Shown piece by piece: positions 22,746 through 32,265 of a stretch of DNA of 64,000 nt. How positions within the stretch are numbered: the first letter of the stretch is position 1; each line of letters opens with the position of its first letter. This DNA is from Bolinopsis microptera (lineage: Eukaryota > Ctenophora > Tentaculata > Lobata > Bolinopsidae). The stretch spans positions 7,922,084 to 7,986,083 of the forward strand of contig NC_087072.1 in NCBI RefSeq assembly GCF_026151205.1. Reading direction: 5' to 3'. Made by a program: the position numbers and the translations under genes. The notes beneath the pieces were generated by a model. It saw nothing but the letters and a program-made list of their open reading frames with translations, was not told the origin of the DNA and did no database searches.

Positions 22746-23804
22746 TTAAGTACATATCGGCTTTGTAGGACAGTCCTCTGTCATCCCAACAGCAGAAATC
22801 ATAAACTCCCATAAAATGTCATTGAAGAAGCAGTACATCCCTCCACCACGCCTAAATTGGGAGCTCATTCTGTTAACACCTCCAAAACACAAGTATTTAT
22901 ACTGTTCATCAGCAGATATGGCCCACTTAGAGTGGTCTTGAGTCTCTTTATAATCCAATTGATCAGCATAAAATGCCATGTAGACGATATTCTTAACAAA
23001 GTAATTATCAGTACAGTTGGAGTGCAACTTACTTTCGCCATTCTGCCAAGTTTCAGTGTAAAGACTCATTGGTGGATCAAAATGTGGACTTATCAAAGCA
23101 TCAAATATATCAGCTCCGAATGAGCCATTTTTGTTGAATGCAGTTAAAATTGTACTGTCAGTCAAGAATAGAGTTTCGATTTTAGAATGGGGATTCCCAT
23201 TAGCAGGCAAAGGCTCTCCTTTGATAATTTGCTGGAGGTTTTCATATTTCCCGTACAGATCCTCTTTAATCTTGAAGTTGTAAACAAAAGGCCACATCAT
23301 CCTGATTTGATAGAGCAATTTGGATAATTCACTAATCGGCAGTGTAACACAGAAGAAATGTTGCCCATAATAAATGCCTGTGTGTGGAAAACCATATCCT
23401 GCTGTATCATTGTAAGGAAAGTGAGGTGTACTGTGGATCAGGTAAACAATTCTTGTTTCATCAAACAGAACAGTTCCTTTTGTGTGACCATGATCGAAAG
23501 ATTTTCCCCCACCAGGCACTTCATCATTAAACATGAAGTAGTTCAAAGTTCCATTGACAGAGTGATCTGAACCAGGTATATAGACACTCTCCATGGTCAG
23601 TTTAATGGGATTCGTGTCAGAACTTATTTCAACATCATGATGAATTAGGTATGGTTTCTCTTTGTCAGCATAGAAAAGTTTCTCAGAGTGAGGAGGTTTA
23701 AACATGAAGTACCATGGAGTTTCTCCTCTCAAATTTCTGCAGGACAAGCTTGAACAAACTTCTACACTAACCAGGAAGGTGAGTGCAGCTAGAACTGTTC
23801 TCAT
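22746..23804 (-). CDS. DNASE2: Deoxyribonuclease II, secreted/lysosomal acid nuclease
   Basis: DNase II cuts DNA without metal ions at acid pH, usually in lysosomes or digestive fluid. The gene is a single exon of 352 residues, the family's usual length, starting at ATG 23804. Residues 1-19 are a signal peptide. Both conserved HxK blocks are present: GHTKG at 106-110 (H107, K109) and HSKW at 291-294 (H291, K293). PHTGIYYGQHFFCVTL (140-155) is the characteristic internal block. Several NxS/T sequons fit a glycosylated luminal protein. Cys residues cluster at both ends and should form disulphides. Everything needed for activity seems intact. Lack of introns contrasts with SEPTIN7 and could reflect an ancient retrocopy or simply the family's structure here. 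Confidence 0.9.
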   Translation of the reverse strand: MRTVLAALTFLVSVEVCSSLSCRNLRGETPWYFMFKPPHSEKLFYADKEKPYLIHHDVEISSDTNPIKLTMESVYIPGSDHSVNGTLNYFMFNDEVPGGGKSFDHGHTKGTVLFDETRIVYLIHSTPHFPYNDTAGYGFPHTGIYYGQHFFCVTLPISELSKLLYQIRMMWPFVYNFKIKEDLYGKYENLQQIIKGEPLPANGNPHSKIETLFLTDSTILTAFNKNGSFGADIFDALISPHFDPPMSLYTETWQNGESKLHSNCTDNYFVKNIVYMAFYADQLDYKETQDHSKWAISADEQYKYLCFGGVNRMSSQFRRGGGMYCFFNDILWEFMISAVGMTEDCPTKPICT

Positions 23805-24755
23805 GTTTTATTTTATATTCAACTTCCTGCAGTAAATTTTTATAAAATCCTCAGTCATGGAAAACAAACTTGCAACAATCAGATATTTTGAACACGAGTA
23901 CTCAGCAAAAAAAACGAATTATGAATGTTGCCATCTGTACAACCAATCATTGCCATTGAAACATTTTATAATACACTCTAATAATTTTAACTAAACGTGA
24001 CCCGGTTGATCAGTTGATGAATTAAAATCTTTATTTAGTATTTATTAAATCATGTTCATTTGAAATCTTTAAATGATTATGTAGCTCAGATGATGATTAA
24101 TTGCTCTGCAATCGACCATCAAGCAAATAGCTTCAACACGTTCTATACTCTGACCCCTACTCTTAACTAAATCCCAAGCTGAAGCAAATGCTAGAACCCT
24201 AATTAAAAATTAGGCCAATTCTTTGTATGGCCATATCACGTAAGCATTTTAACCTTGTGTCGAGTGAGTGATTCGGAATCAGCTTTTAAAAATACATCAA
24301 TTCAAGATGGCTTCAACTGTCATGGGACAACTTTTAGAATATGCATTATGCGCGCGCTATATCTCCACCGAAAGCACGTCCAATTTGATGTGTATGAAAT
24401 GTGTCTATAGATGATTCTGCACTAAGTTAGTGTGTCGACAAAAATTGAACGGGGAATCGTTTAAGATCAGTTTTGAGGCACCTCAACAAAAGCTACTCAT
24501 GCTATTGTGTTTTTACGGAGAAATTAGACAGTAGCGTTTTTGATCATGTTATTCTCTTTCAAAAGTACTTTAAGTTTAAACTATTCAAACAACATACACA
24601 TAATATAGCAATGACCCTATATAAAAATTGTTTAAAAATGGTACAAATTTTAAAAACTGAGGTAAAAATAAAAACACTTTGCAATAATATATAACAAATT
24701 CACATCACAACAAAAAGCAGTTTAGACCCCCATCCAACAAGCACTCCATGACCTT

Positions 24756-24898
24756 TTAGGGTTTAGGAATGTTGATCAGGTTAAGGTCCAAATCACGTAT
24801 TGCCGTGGGTAGAAGAGTTCTGGTACCTCTGTATCCCCTGACAGAGATTATACAGGTTCTGAGTAGATGAAAGCGCAGTCTGCGTCTGACAAATGACA
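24756..24898 (-). pseudogene. C-terminal fragment of YADDSAAGG-type retroelement
   Basis: The minus strand reads RLRFHLLRTCIISVRGYRG followed by DLDLNLINIP and a TAA. The plus-strand fragment ending near 37428 reads RLRFEILRTTVISLRGDRG and SLDLNLE. The two are clearly the same domain from diverged copies of one element family. Only the last 45 or so codons remain here. Confidence 0.6.
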
Positions 24899-24914
24899 TC
24901 ACATCACAATAACG

Positions 24915-25620
24915 TTTACTGGGCCGCGCTCAGCCTGTCATTCCGCCAAATCTTTATGTTAATGACCATAATAGCCTGGGGTCCTCAGGTAAAATAACGT
25001 TGGCCTTTCTTAAGGCTGATCTTTAAGCTCAATAAGGAATAGAAGTGGTACAATATTTCGAATATTTAAAATTTATATTAGTGCACACTATTTGCTTCTG
25101 ATTCACGGTGTCAATCCTTCGCATCTCGCCGATCTGCATACGTGGTTGCGAGAAAATGCGCGGCGCGACCCAGTAGTGCATCGCGCTACAATATCTGCAT
25201 TAGCTAATAATTCATTTATAAAATATGCAGCTTAAGTCACGCTTATGGGGTGCGATTAAAGTTTTACCGTTCTGTGTACATGCTTATACTTTTTGTTTTA
25301 TGAGTAAGCTGTGGGATTGTGAAAATAAGCTATTTCAATGTATTTTGACGCTGATTTCGAAGAAGACCTATTTGCTATTACTGCAAAAATAAAACAAATG
25401 CAATATGCGCCGAATAAATTATTACCAGGCGCAAATGTGAAGCAAATTTAATGGACGGCCTGTACAAACTTTTCAATTCGAAAATTTATAACTATATCAT
25501 ATATATACTTTAACGGGTGATACTCGTAAAACATTTACTGGGCCGCGCTCAGCCTGTCATTCCGCCGAATCTCTATATGTTAATGAACATGATAGCCTGA
25601 GGTCCCCAGGTAATAAAATA
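24915..25620. repeat. Pair of about 85-bp direct repeats (24915-25000 and 25534-25620)
   Basis: Both contain ACTGGGCCGCGCTCAGCC followed by TGTCATTCCGCC and an AGCCTG(G/A)GGTCC block, with a few mismatches. The interval of about 530 bp has GC-rich islands and no ORF. It could be a solo-type or tandem insertion of an unknown repeat. Confidence 0.6.
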
Positions 25621-26274
25621 TCTGTTCCATATGTTGGGACCGTCGACGAGTCCAACTCGGCGCGCGTCCTGGTAGGTTGTAAACCTACAATATATACTGC
25701 TTGAAATCTTCCTTTTTCAAATAAAAGCAAAGCAAGGTAATTATGCATAAACATGATGTGCGCGGCACGTCGACGTGATAATGCAATCTCGCAATGCTGA
25801 ATGCACAATTCCAAATTTAATGAGCAAATGATAATAAATTTTAAAAACTTTTATTTGTACTATTTACTTAAATACTGGATTATCCTGATTCCTGCTGATA
25901 GAAATTAAATTATTTAAATGTGTCTAAATTATTAAATTAAATTATTTAAATGTGACTATACTGAACAATTTATTCATTTTTAGTTCGTTAATATATTACA
26001 TTTTTGGGTTAGCGCGAACTACTTCCTATTCGACAAAATTATTCTATCATCTGCAATCTGTGCTATTCTGGATACACTGACCTCAATACAAGGGTCTTTG
26101 TTTAACCACAAATAATTATTGCCCAAGCCTGATTCAGTGGCCTTGTGTCTGATAATTTCCAGCTGTAAATAATTCGTATTATTACTTTTGGATGCTTGGT
26201 TGGATTATCTGGAAACTGATTCAGCCCTTCGAAACCATTGCCAAAGATGAAGGAAGACGATTGAGATCCAAAAC

Positions 26275-26318
26275 ACAATCATAATTTAGATCTGTTTTTA
26301 GATCTAAATTATGATTGT
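26275..26318. other. Perfect 19-bp-arm hairpin
   Basis: Arms 26275-26293 and 26300-26318 (ACAATCATAATTTAGATCT and complement) surround GTTTTT. It is AT-rich and isolated; no function is evident. Confidence 0.7.
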
Positions 26319-26886
26319 TACTTTACTTTTTCTTTACCTACAGAGGCGGCTTGTTGGATGTCCAATCGACGGACTGGGGAGGAGAGGGGGTGGGGGACTT
26401 GGGGCTGGCCAAAGCTCCCTCCAAACTACTGATTGCATTACACACAGGGCCTCATGAATGTAATGTGTCACACTTCACTACACAGGGGACAGCAAACAAA
26501 AACAAAAACTTATAAATTGCTATGGACGAAGCATATATTTCATGAGCCGGGGTCAATGTTAGACCGGACGAAAATATGGCTACATCTCAACAGTGGATAA
26601 CACAGCAGAGGTTCTATTACACTTAAATTCTGTTACCTGAACTCAACTTAACAGTTCTAATATTATAGCATATACTATTGACTATAATATTATGAAGACA
26701 TTTTGTGTCAAAATGAGGCTGTTTAATCATTCTTGTGTGTTTTTAATTAATTTATTATTGTTAAAAAGTTTATATTGAGAATTTTATACAGTAGTCTATA
26801 GACCAATTAAATTATTTACCGGTCACATATGGTCATTGTAAAGTTTGCTTTGCCCAAATTTGACTGCCAAAATTGGTACAATTTGA

Positions 26887-27173
26887 CCGGTTGAGCTATT
26901 TAGTGAGCTAGCATGCCACCTGGTGTTCACCCTTTGTTAATATTTCACCCAGATGGAAACAAATGTTCACTGGACACTTTAACATGTAATCTATATGTGT
27001 TACTCAGCCAATGTGGAGCATATCAGTGCTTCAAAGTGACATTTTAAAACTTTTTGCAATCTCGTTGGTAACTGAATCTGGCAGTCAAAACAGGTTGAGA
27101 CTCTCAGAAAAAGGTCCCATCTACACAGAAAGCCCCGGTTGAGACAACTTTTAATGCTCAGCCTGTGTGGAGC
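26887..27173. repeat. Cluster of the GCTCAACC..GTGGAGC motif just upstream of retrotransposon ORF1
   Basis: Full copies lie at 27002-27019 (ACTCAGCCAATGTGGAGC) and 27156-27173 (GCTCAGCCTGTGTGGAGC). Half-copies GGTTGAG(A/C) lie near 26890, 27093 and 27136. The same motif is iterated at 34171-35776. Here it sits 75 bp before the ORF1 ATG, so it may belong to the element's 5' UTR or to the sequence it inserted into. Confidence 0.6.
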
Positions 27174-27247
27174 AGTAGCTTGAAAGTTAGGCAATTTTCA
27201 AGACCAAAAATCATACGCTAAACAGTCAAGTTTTTGGTTGAAACTCT

Positions 27248-28915
27248 ATGAACTTTGATCTCTGTGATCTCCACCTGCAACATCTCCTGATTAAAGAAGA
27301 CGGGTTGAAGTCCCATCAGGCTCAAATGAAAAAGTTAGAAGCAGCACTGTCCTCATCATCCAGCTCTGCCACAGACCCTCTAGAATACAGCATAGAGCAG
27401 CTGAACCAGCAACTTGCACAGCTTCAATCGCATCAAACTGCAGCATCTGAAACACCTGCTTGCACTGCCACTCATGAGCTACTTGAGAGAGTCTCACAAG
27501 AACTGAGTGAGCATTCCACCCAACTTAACAACTTAAGCAGTCAAATACAGGATTCTAAAGCATCTCCTCAATCTAAAGCACCACCTGTAGCCCAGTACCC
27601 CTCTCCTCCAGTGCAGGCTCCTCTCCTCTCCTCTCCCCTACAACCTGAACAACCTACCCCTCACTTACCACATGATCAGGTGCCAGTAACTGAAACCAGG
27701 CCAGATTTCATTCTGACTACTGAATCTGAGAAAATTATTGCCTTTCTTCAGTCATGTTCTTTCAAACAAGAGAACGGTCACTCCGTCACTTCATTTGGCA
27801 CCCCCTACCACTACATGGGTTCTAAATCTTCAGAAAATGTGCCACCAATTCCTGAGGAACTCAAACCATTATTTGATGAAATGAACAAAGTACAAACTGA
27901 ACTTTTTAACAAGAGCTACCCGGATCAGCCCCACCTGACGGCCCCGGTTATCAATTCATGTCTCATCAACAAGTATGATGGCTCTGATAGTCACCTGCCT
28001 AACCATTCAGACCGTGAAGTGACCATCCATCCAGAATCATCAATACTTACTTTGTCTCTCGGCCAGATCTGCAAAATCAAGTTCACTGAATGTGACTCTA
28101 GAACTGAATCCTCTCTTGAATGTCATGATCGCTCCCTGTACATAATGAGCCGTAGATCACAAGAAGTTTACAGTCATATGATTGAGCGTGGCTCAATATC
28201 AGATGGTATTAGGTACTCGCTGACCTTTCGTGCTGTTAGCTGGACAAATAAAAATTGCACAAGCTTACATGGTGATTCAAACACAGGCTTCTTGCGTTTT
28301 GGGTCTGACAAGAGGGGTACCTTTGGCGAACTCATGCCAGGTCAAAAGTTCTGGGCTCCCAGAATTGAAGATATCAACCCTGTGTCCTGCATGGGTTACG
28401 CCAATGTGGTGCTCCACTGTGGGATCAATGACGTGAGACAGCCGGATATTAGTTGTGAGAATGATGTTGCTGATTGTTATAATAAACTCAAGCTGAAAAT
28501 TAAACAAATTAAGAATCTTAGCCCCAGCACTAGAGCTGTTTTTGTTTGTAAACTGCTGCCTACTAAGGACTTAGAGCTGAATGTAAAAGTTAATGCATTT
28601 AATAGACTTATTCATTTCGACCTGCTCCCTACATGTAAGGATGTCGTATGTGTTAACGGTTTCGAACAGTTTGCCAGCAACTATGGTCTTGCGGACGAAC
28701 TGTCGAAACAATTCGACAGACATGGTCGACTTGATACACTTCATCTTAACAAGTTAGGGGCAAGAGTCCTTGCTGGACTCATTAAACAATCTGTATTTAT
28801 TAGGTTAAATGGCGGAGAAGACAGAAGAAAACACATCGGCAAAGTCAATGGACGGCTATACAGCAACGTGGCTAGTGGCCCGCCTGCACTGCAGCGGAGG
28901 GGACGGAACGGTTAA
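27248..28915 (+). CDS. Retrotransposon ORF1: coiled coil + AlkB-like dioxygenase + SGNH/GDSL hydrolase
   Basis: 555 residues; the ATG follows an in-frame TGA, so the start is firm. Residues 15-100 are Gln/Leu-rich and predicted to form a coiled coil for self-association; 100-150 are Pro-rich. Residues about 180-330 match the AlkB family: YHYMGSK, LINKYDGSDSH, then iron ligands H253-S-D255 and H310, and R322-x5-R328 in RYSLTFR for 2-oxoglutarate. H310-to-R322 spacing (12) equals that of ALKBH2. Residues about 338-515 are an SGNH hydrolase: HGDSN (S344), CGIND (N394), DTLHLN (D496, H499). An esterase domain in ORF1 is known for CR1/L2 elements; the added AlkB domain is not something I know as standard. 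The stop is 5 bases before ORF2. Confidence 0.88.
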   Translation: MNFDLCDLHLQHLLIKEDGLKSHQAQMKKLEAALSSSSSSATDPLEYSIEQLNQQLAQLQSHQTAASETPACTATHELLERVSQELSEHSTQLNNLSSQIQDSKASPQSKAPPVAQYPSPPVQAPLLSSPLQPEQPTPHLPHDQVPVTETRPDFILTTESEKIIAFLQSCSFKQENGHSVTSFGTPYHYMGSKSSENVPPIPEELKPLFDEMNKVQTELFNKSYPDQPHLTAPVINSCLINKYDGSDSHLPNHSDREVTIHPESSILTLSLGQICKIKFTECDSRTESSLECHDRSLYIMSRRSQEVYSHMIERGSISDGIRYSLTFRAVSWTNKNCTSLHGDSNTGFLRFGSDKRGTFGELMPGQKFWAPRIEDINPVSCMGYANVVLHCGINDVRQPDISCENDVADCYNKLKLKIKQIKNLSPSTRAVFVCKLLPTKDLELNVKVNAFNRLIHFDLLPTCKDVVCVNGFEQFASNYGLADELSKQFDRHGRLDTLHLNKLGARVLAGLIKQSVFIRLNGGEDRRKHIGKVNGRLYSNVASGPPALQRRGRNG

Positions 28916-28920
28916 CAGGT

Positions 28921-31900
28921 ATGGTTAATCGTGTTCAAAAGGAAATTTGTAGTCACTGTCTGAAGAATATTGGATTAGGGCTTCCCCACTTTGAATGTTT
29001 TAACTGCAATAGTATTCTCCATGCCAAATGTTTTAATCCTTCCAAAGCGCAAGTTATCAATGACAACTTTTACTGCAACGAGTGTAAACATTCCATATCT
29101 AAAAAATATAATCCTTTTAAAGTAATGACCGATCCTGAAGTTAATGACTGTGACCCATGTATCCAAAAGATGTCCGATGCTTTGGAAAACTGTAGATCCT
29201 ATACAATTAAGGACTTTAACACACATATCAAACCGTGTTTTGCAAGCAACTGCTCCACGATTTTCCAGAACATAGATGGTAATAAAACAAATTTTGATGC
29301 CTTTAGCATGGAACTAAACCGATTAGCCGAAAAATTTAAAATTATTGGACTTGCTGAAACCAATATTGGAATAGAGGAAAGCACTGTCTACCATCTAGAG
29401 GGGTACAATTGTTTCTATCAGGACAAACATATCAATAAAGCAAAGGGAAGTGGAGTAGCATTGTACTTAAAGGACGAACTTAACGGAGTTGTAAACGAAG
29501 AATTATCATGGGTAACCAAAAATCTTGAAACCCTATTTATTACTATTCAACATGATGAACCTGTACATGTAGGAGTACTGTACCGTCCTCCTAGTGGGGA
29601 CTCCTCAGAGGCACTAAATGAACTTAGAAAAATTATTGAATCATGCCCAAAAAAGAATGTTTACATACTAGGTGACTTTAACATTAATCTCCATGATGAA
29701 AACAGTAAACTTGTTCAAGACTTTGAAAACCTTATTCTAGGTCTAGGTTTATCACCACTTATTTCTACTTCCACGCATCATAAACCAGGATGTAACGAAT
29801 CATGCATTGACAACATACTCACCAACAACATAGAGAACTCTATCTGCTCTGGAACAATTAGTACCTGCATCAGTCACCATCATGCTGTATTTAACATATT
29901 CAACTCACCCCTAGTCAGTACTGAGGTTCATGAACAAAACTATTTCCAGTACTATGACTACTGTGCAAAAAATGTGGACAAATTTGTGGAAGTACTAGAC
30001 AATGAATTAACTAGTGATCCACCAGAAGACTTCAGTAATTTTTTCACTGTATTTAATCATCAACTAGACAGTGCATGTAAACTAAACCAGCCTAAGTGTT
30101 CTAAACGTACTGCTAAGAATAATCCATGGATTACATCAGGCCTGATTGCCTCTATAAATAGAAAACATGAGCTTTATGACCTGTGGAAAAAGGCAGTTAA
30201 GAAGAAATGCCTCAACGCCTCTTCAACCAACCATGCAGACTGTCTTACCCTTTGTTTTAATTGTACAAATAAAGTAACACGTCATGAAGAATTTAAGGCA
30301 CACCGGAAGTTATTAAACCACCTTATTAATTCTGCAAAACGTAAGTATCATGGTGTTAAGATTACAGAATGCGCTGGAGATAGTAAGAAAACTTGGCAGA
30401 TAATTAATGAACTGCGTGGTAAGAAGAGACGTGAGATTAAACCTAACTTTGTGATAAATAACGAGCGTGTGATTAATCGGCGTGTAATTGCAAATGAGTT
30501 CAATAAATACTTTGCCTCTATTGCAGCTAACTTGAACGAAGCTTACTCTGGTGACTTCTTAAGAATAAATTCCCTGCCGTCATTTACTGATTACCTGCCC
30601 ACATCAGTTACGTCCAGTATTTTTCTTTGTGATTGTGACTGTATTGAGATTAAAGAGATCATAAACGAACTAAAAAACGGGAAATCTAGTGACATACCTA
30701 TTCATGTGATCAAGAAGTCGTGTCAAATTACTGCACCGTACTTAGCTAGATACTTTAATAAATGCATGCAAGAAGGCCACTTTCCCGATGAATTAAAAAC
30801 TGGGAGAATCAGCCCCATTTACAAAAAAGAAGATGAACAGCTTTTAGAAAACTATAGACCAGTATCAACTCTACCTGTATTCGGGAAAATTCTAGAAAAG
30901 TTAATATATAAGCGGCTCTATAGTTTCCTTACTTCCAAGGGTATAATACATGAAAACCAGTTCGGCTTTAGAAAAGGACACTCCACCAGCCATGCACTGA
31001 ACTACTCTGTAGAACATATAGAATCGTTAATTAGTAAAAAGCAACATGTCCTAGGGGTCTTTATCGATCTCTCAAAAGCCTTTGACACTCTAGACCACTG
31101 TAAACTAACTACAAAGTTAAACAACTATGGCATAAGAGGAAATGCTCTGAATCTTATCTCTAGTTATTTGTCTAATAGGAAACAATTTGTAAACGTTTTG
31201 GATACCAAATCTGATGAATTACCGGTTGAATTCGGGGTCCCTCAGGGTAGTGTATTAGGACCTCTACTTTTCCTACTGTACATCAATGACATATGCAATA
31301 TAACTAAAAAGGGTAAATTTGTCTTATTTGCAGACGATACTAATATATTTGTCGCTGCCGATTCGAGAAATAAAGTATACGAATTGGCTAATGAAGTACT
31401 ACAGGCCGTAAACAAGTATATGGGAGTTAACCTACTGCACATTAATGTAAAGAAGTGTTGTTACATGTATTTTTCTCCCTCTAAACGTAATAATAACGAA
31501 TTAGATGCCGATATAGATAGCCAAAACTTGTCCATTAATAACAAAATAATTAAACGTGTAAGTCAGACAAAATTTCTCGGAGTAATCATGGACGATAAAT
31601 TGAGCTGGAAACCACATATATCATCCCTCAACAAGAAACTAAGAAGTGCTTGTGGACGTATCTACCGTATTAAGAAATGCTTACCAGAATCACTATATAA
31701 GCAAATATATCATTCCCTCTTTGAATCACACCTAGGTTATGCTATTTCTGTCTGGGGAGGTATTCCCAATAATCAGTTAAAACCGCTATTTATTACTCAA
31801 AAGAAGTGTATCAGGATTCTATTTGGAGACTATGAAGCTTATGTAGACAAATTCAAGACATGTGCTAGAGCAAGACCAATTAATTCTCAACGTCTAGGAT

Positions 31901-32265
31901 CTGAATTCTATGTTAAAGAGTCCACTAAGCCTCTATTCACAAAACATGAATTACTTGTTACAGAGAACCTGTACCGATACCGTTGTTTAATGGAACTTTT
32001 CAAGATCATTAAGTCACGAGTACCAATTTCGTTATACTACTTATTCAACATATCAAATAGGAAAGATAATCTGTTCATTACACCCTCTCCAACTAATCAA
32101 TTTATTTATAAATCTGCATGGCTTTGGAACGAATTCCGTAAAGTTGGCCCGTTAAATTTCACCTCCACATGCGGATCTGTCAAGAATTTACTTAAACAGT
32201 CACTTCTAAGAGCTCAAAACCGGTATGGAACTGAGTGGTGTGACAGAAATTTCACTGAATTCTGA
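28921..32265 (+). CDS. Retrotransposon ORF2: PHD finger + AP endonuclease + reverse transcriptase (CR1/L2-like)
   Basis: 1114 residues without a break. Residues 10-55 form a complete C4HC3 PHD finger (C10, C13, C26, C29, H34, C37, C52, C55), which usually binds histone tails. The endonuclease follows: AETN, LGDFN (G251-D252-F253-N254) and S318-H319-H320. The reverse transcriptase has GRISPIYKKED, NYRPVSTLP, DLSKAFDTLDH, GVPQGSVLGP and the catalytic F803-A804-D805-D806. The order and the neighbouring esterase-bearing ORF1 fit the CR1/L2 group. The ATG lies 5 bases after the ORF1 stop in another frame, which suggests termination-reinitiation for translation. Both ORFs are intact, so this copy could be active. 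Confidence 0.92.
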   Translation: MVNRVQKEICSHCLKNIGLGLPHFECFNCNSILHAKCFNPSKAQVINDNFYCNECKHSISKKYNPFKVMTDPEVNDCDPCIQKMSDALENCRSYTIKDFNTHIKPCFASNCSTIFQNIDGNKTNFDAFSMELNRLAEKFKIIGLAETNIGIEESTVYHLEGYNCFYQDKHINKAKGSGVALYLKDELNGVVNEELSWVTKNLETLFITIQHDEPVHVGVLYRPPSGDSSEALNELRKIIESCPKKNVYILGDFNINLHDENSKLVQDFENLILGLGLSPLISTSTHHKPGCNESCIDNILTNNIENSICSGTISTCISHHHAVFNIFNSPLVSTEVHEQNYFQYYDYCAKNVDKFVEVLDNELTSDPPEDFSNFFTVFNHQLDSACKLNQPKCSKRTAKNNPWITSGLIASINRKHELYDLWKKAVKKKCLNASSTNHADCLTLCFNCTNKVTRHEEFKAHRKLLNHLINSAKRKYHGVKITECAGDSKKTWQIINELRGKKRREIKPNFVINNERVINRRVIANEFNKYFASIAANLNEAYSGDFLRINSLPSFTDYLPTSVTSSIFLCDCDCIEIKEIINELKNGKSSDIPIHVIKKSCQITAPYLARYFNKCMQEGHFPDELKTGRISPIYKKEDEQLLENYRPVSTLPVFGKILEKLIYKRLYSFLTSKGIIHENQFGFRKGHSTSHALNYSVEHIESLISKKQHVLGVFIDLSKAFDTLDHCKLTTKLNNYGIRGNALNLISSYLSNRKQFVNVLDTKSDELPVEFGVPQGSVLGPLLFLLYINDICNITKKGKFVLFADDTNIFVAADSRNKVYELANEVLQAVNKYMGVNLLHINVKKCCYMYFSPSKRNNNELDADIDSQNLSINNKIIKRVSQTKFLGVIMDDKLSWKPHISSLNKKLRSACGRIYRIKKCLPESLYKQIYHSLFESHLGYAISVWGGIPNNQLKPLFITQKKCIRILFGDYEAYVDKFKTCARARPINSQRLGSEFYVKESTKPLFTKHELLVTENLYRYRCLMELFKIIKSRVPISLYYLFNISNRKDNLFITPSPTNQFIYKSAWLWNEFRKVGPLNFTSTCGSVKNLLKQSLLRAQNRYGTEWCDRNFTEF

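Noticed and set aside
26315-26515. Plus-strand frame with GGLLDVQSTDWGGEG as an exon
   Set aside because: Protein-like start, but it decays into low-complexity sequence and no donor, partner exon or homology is visible.
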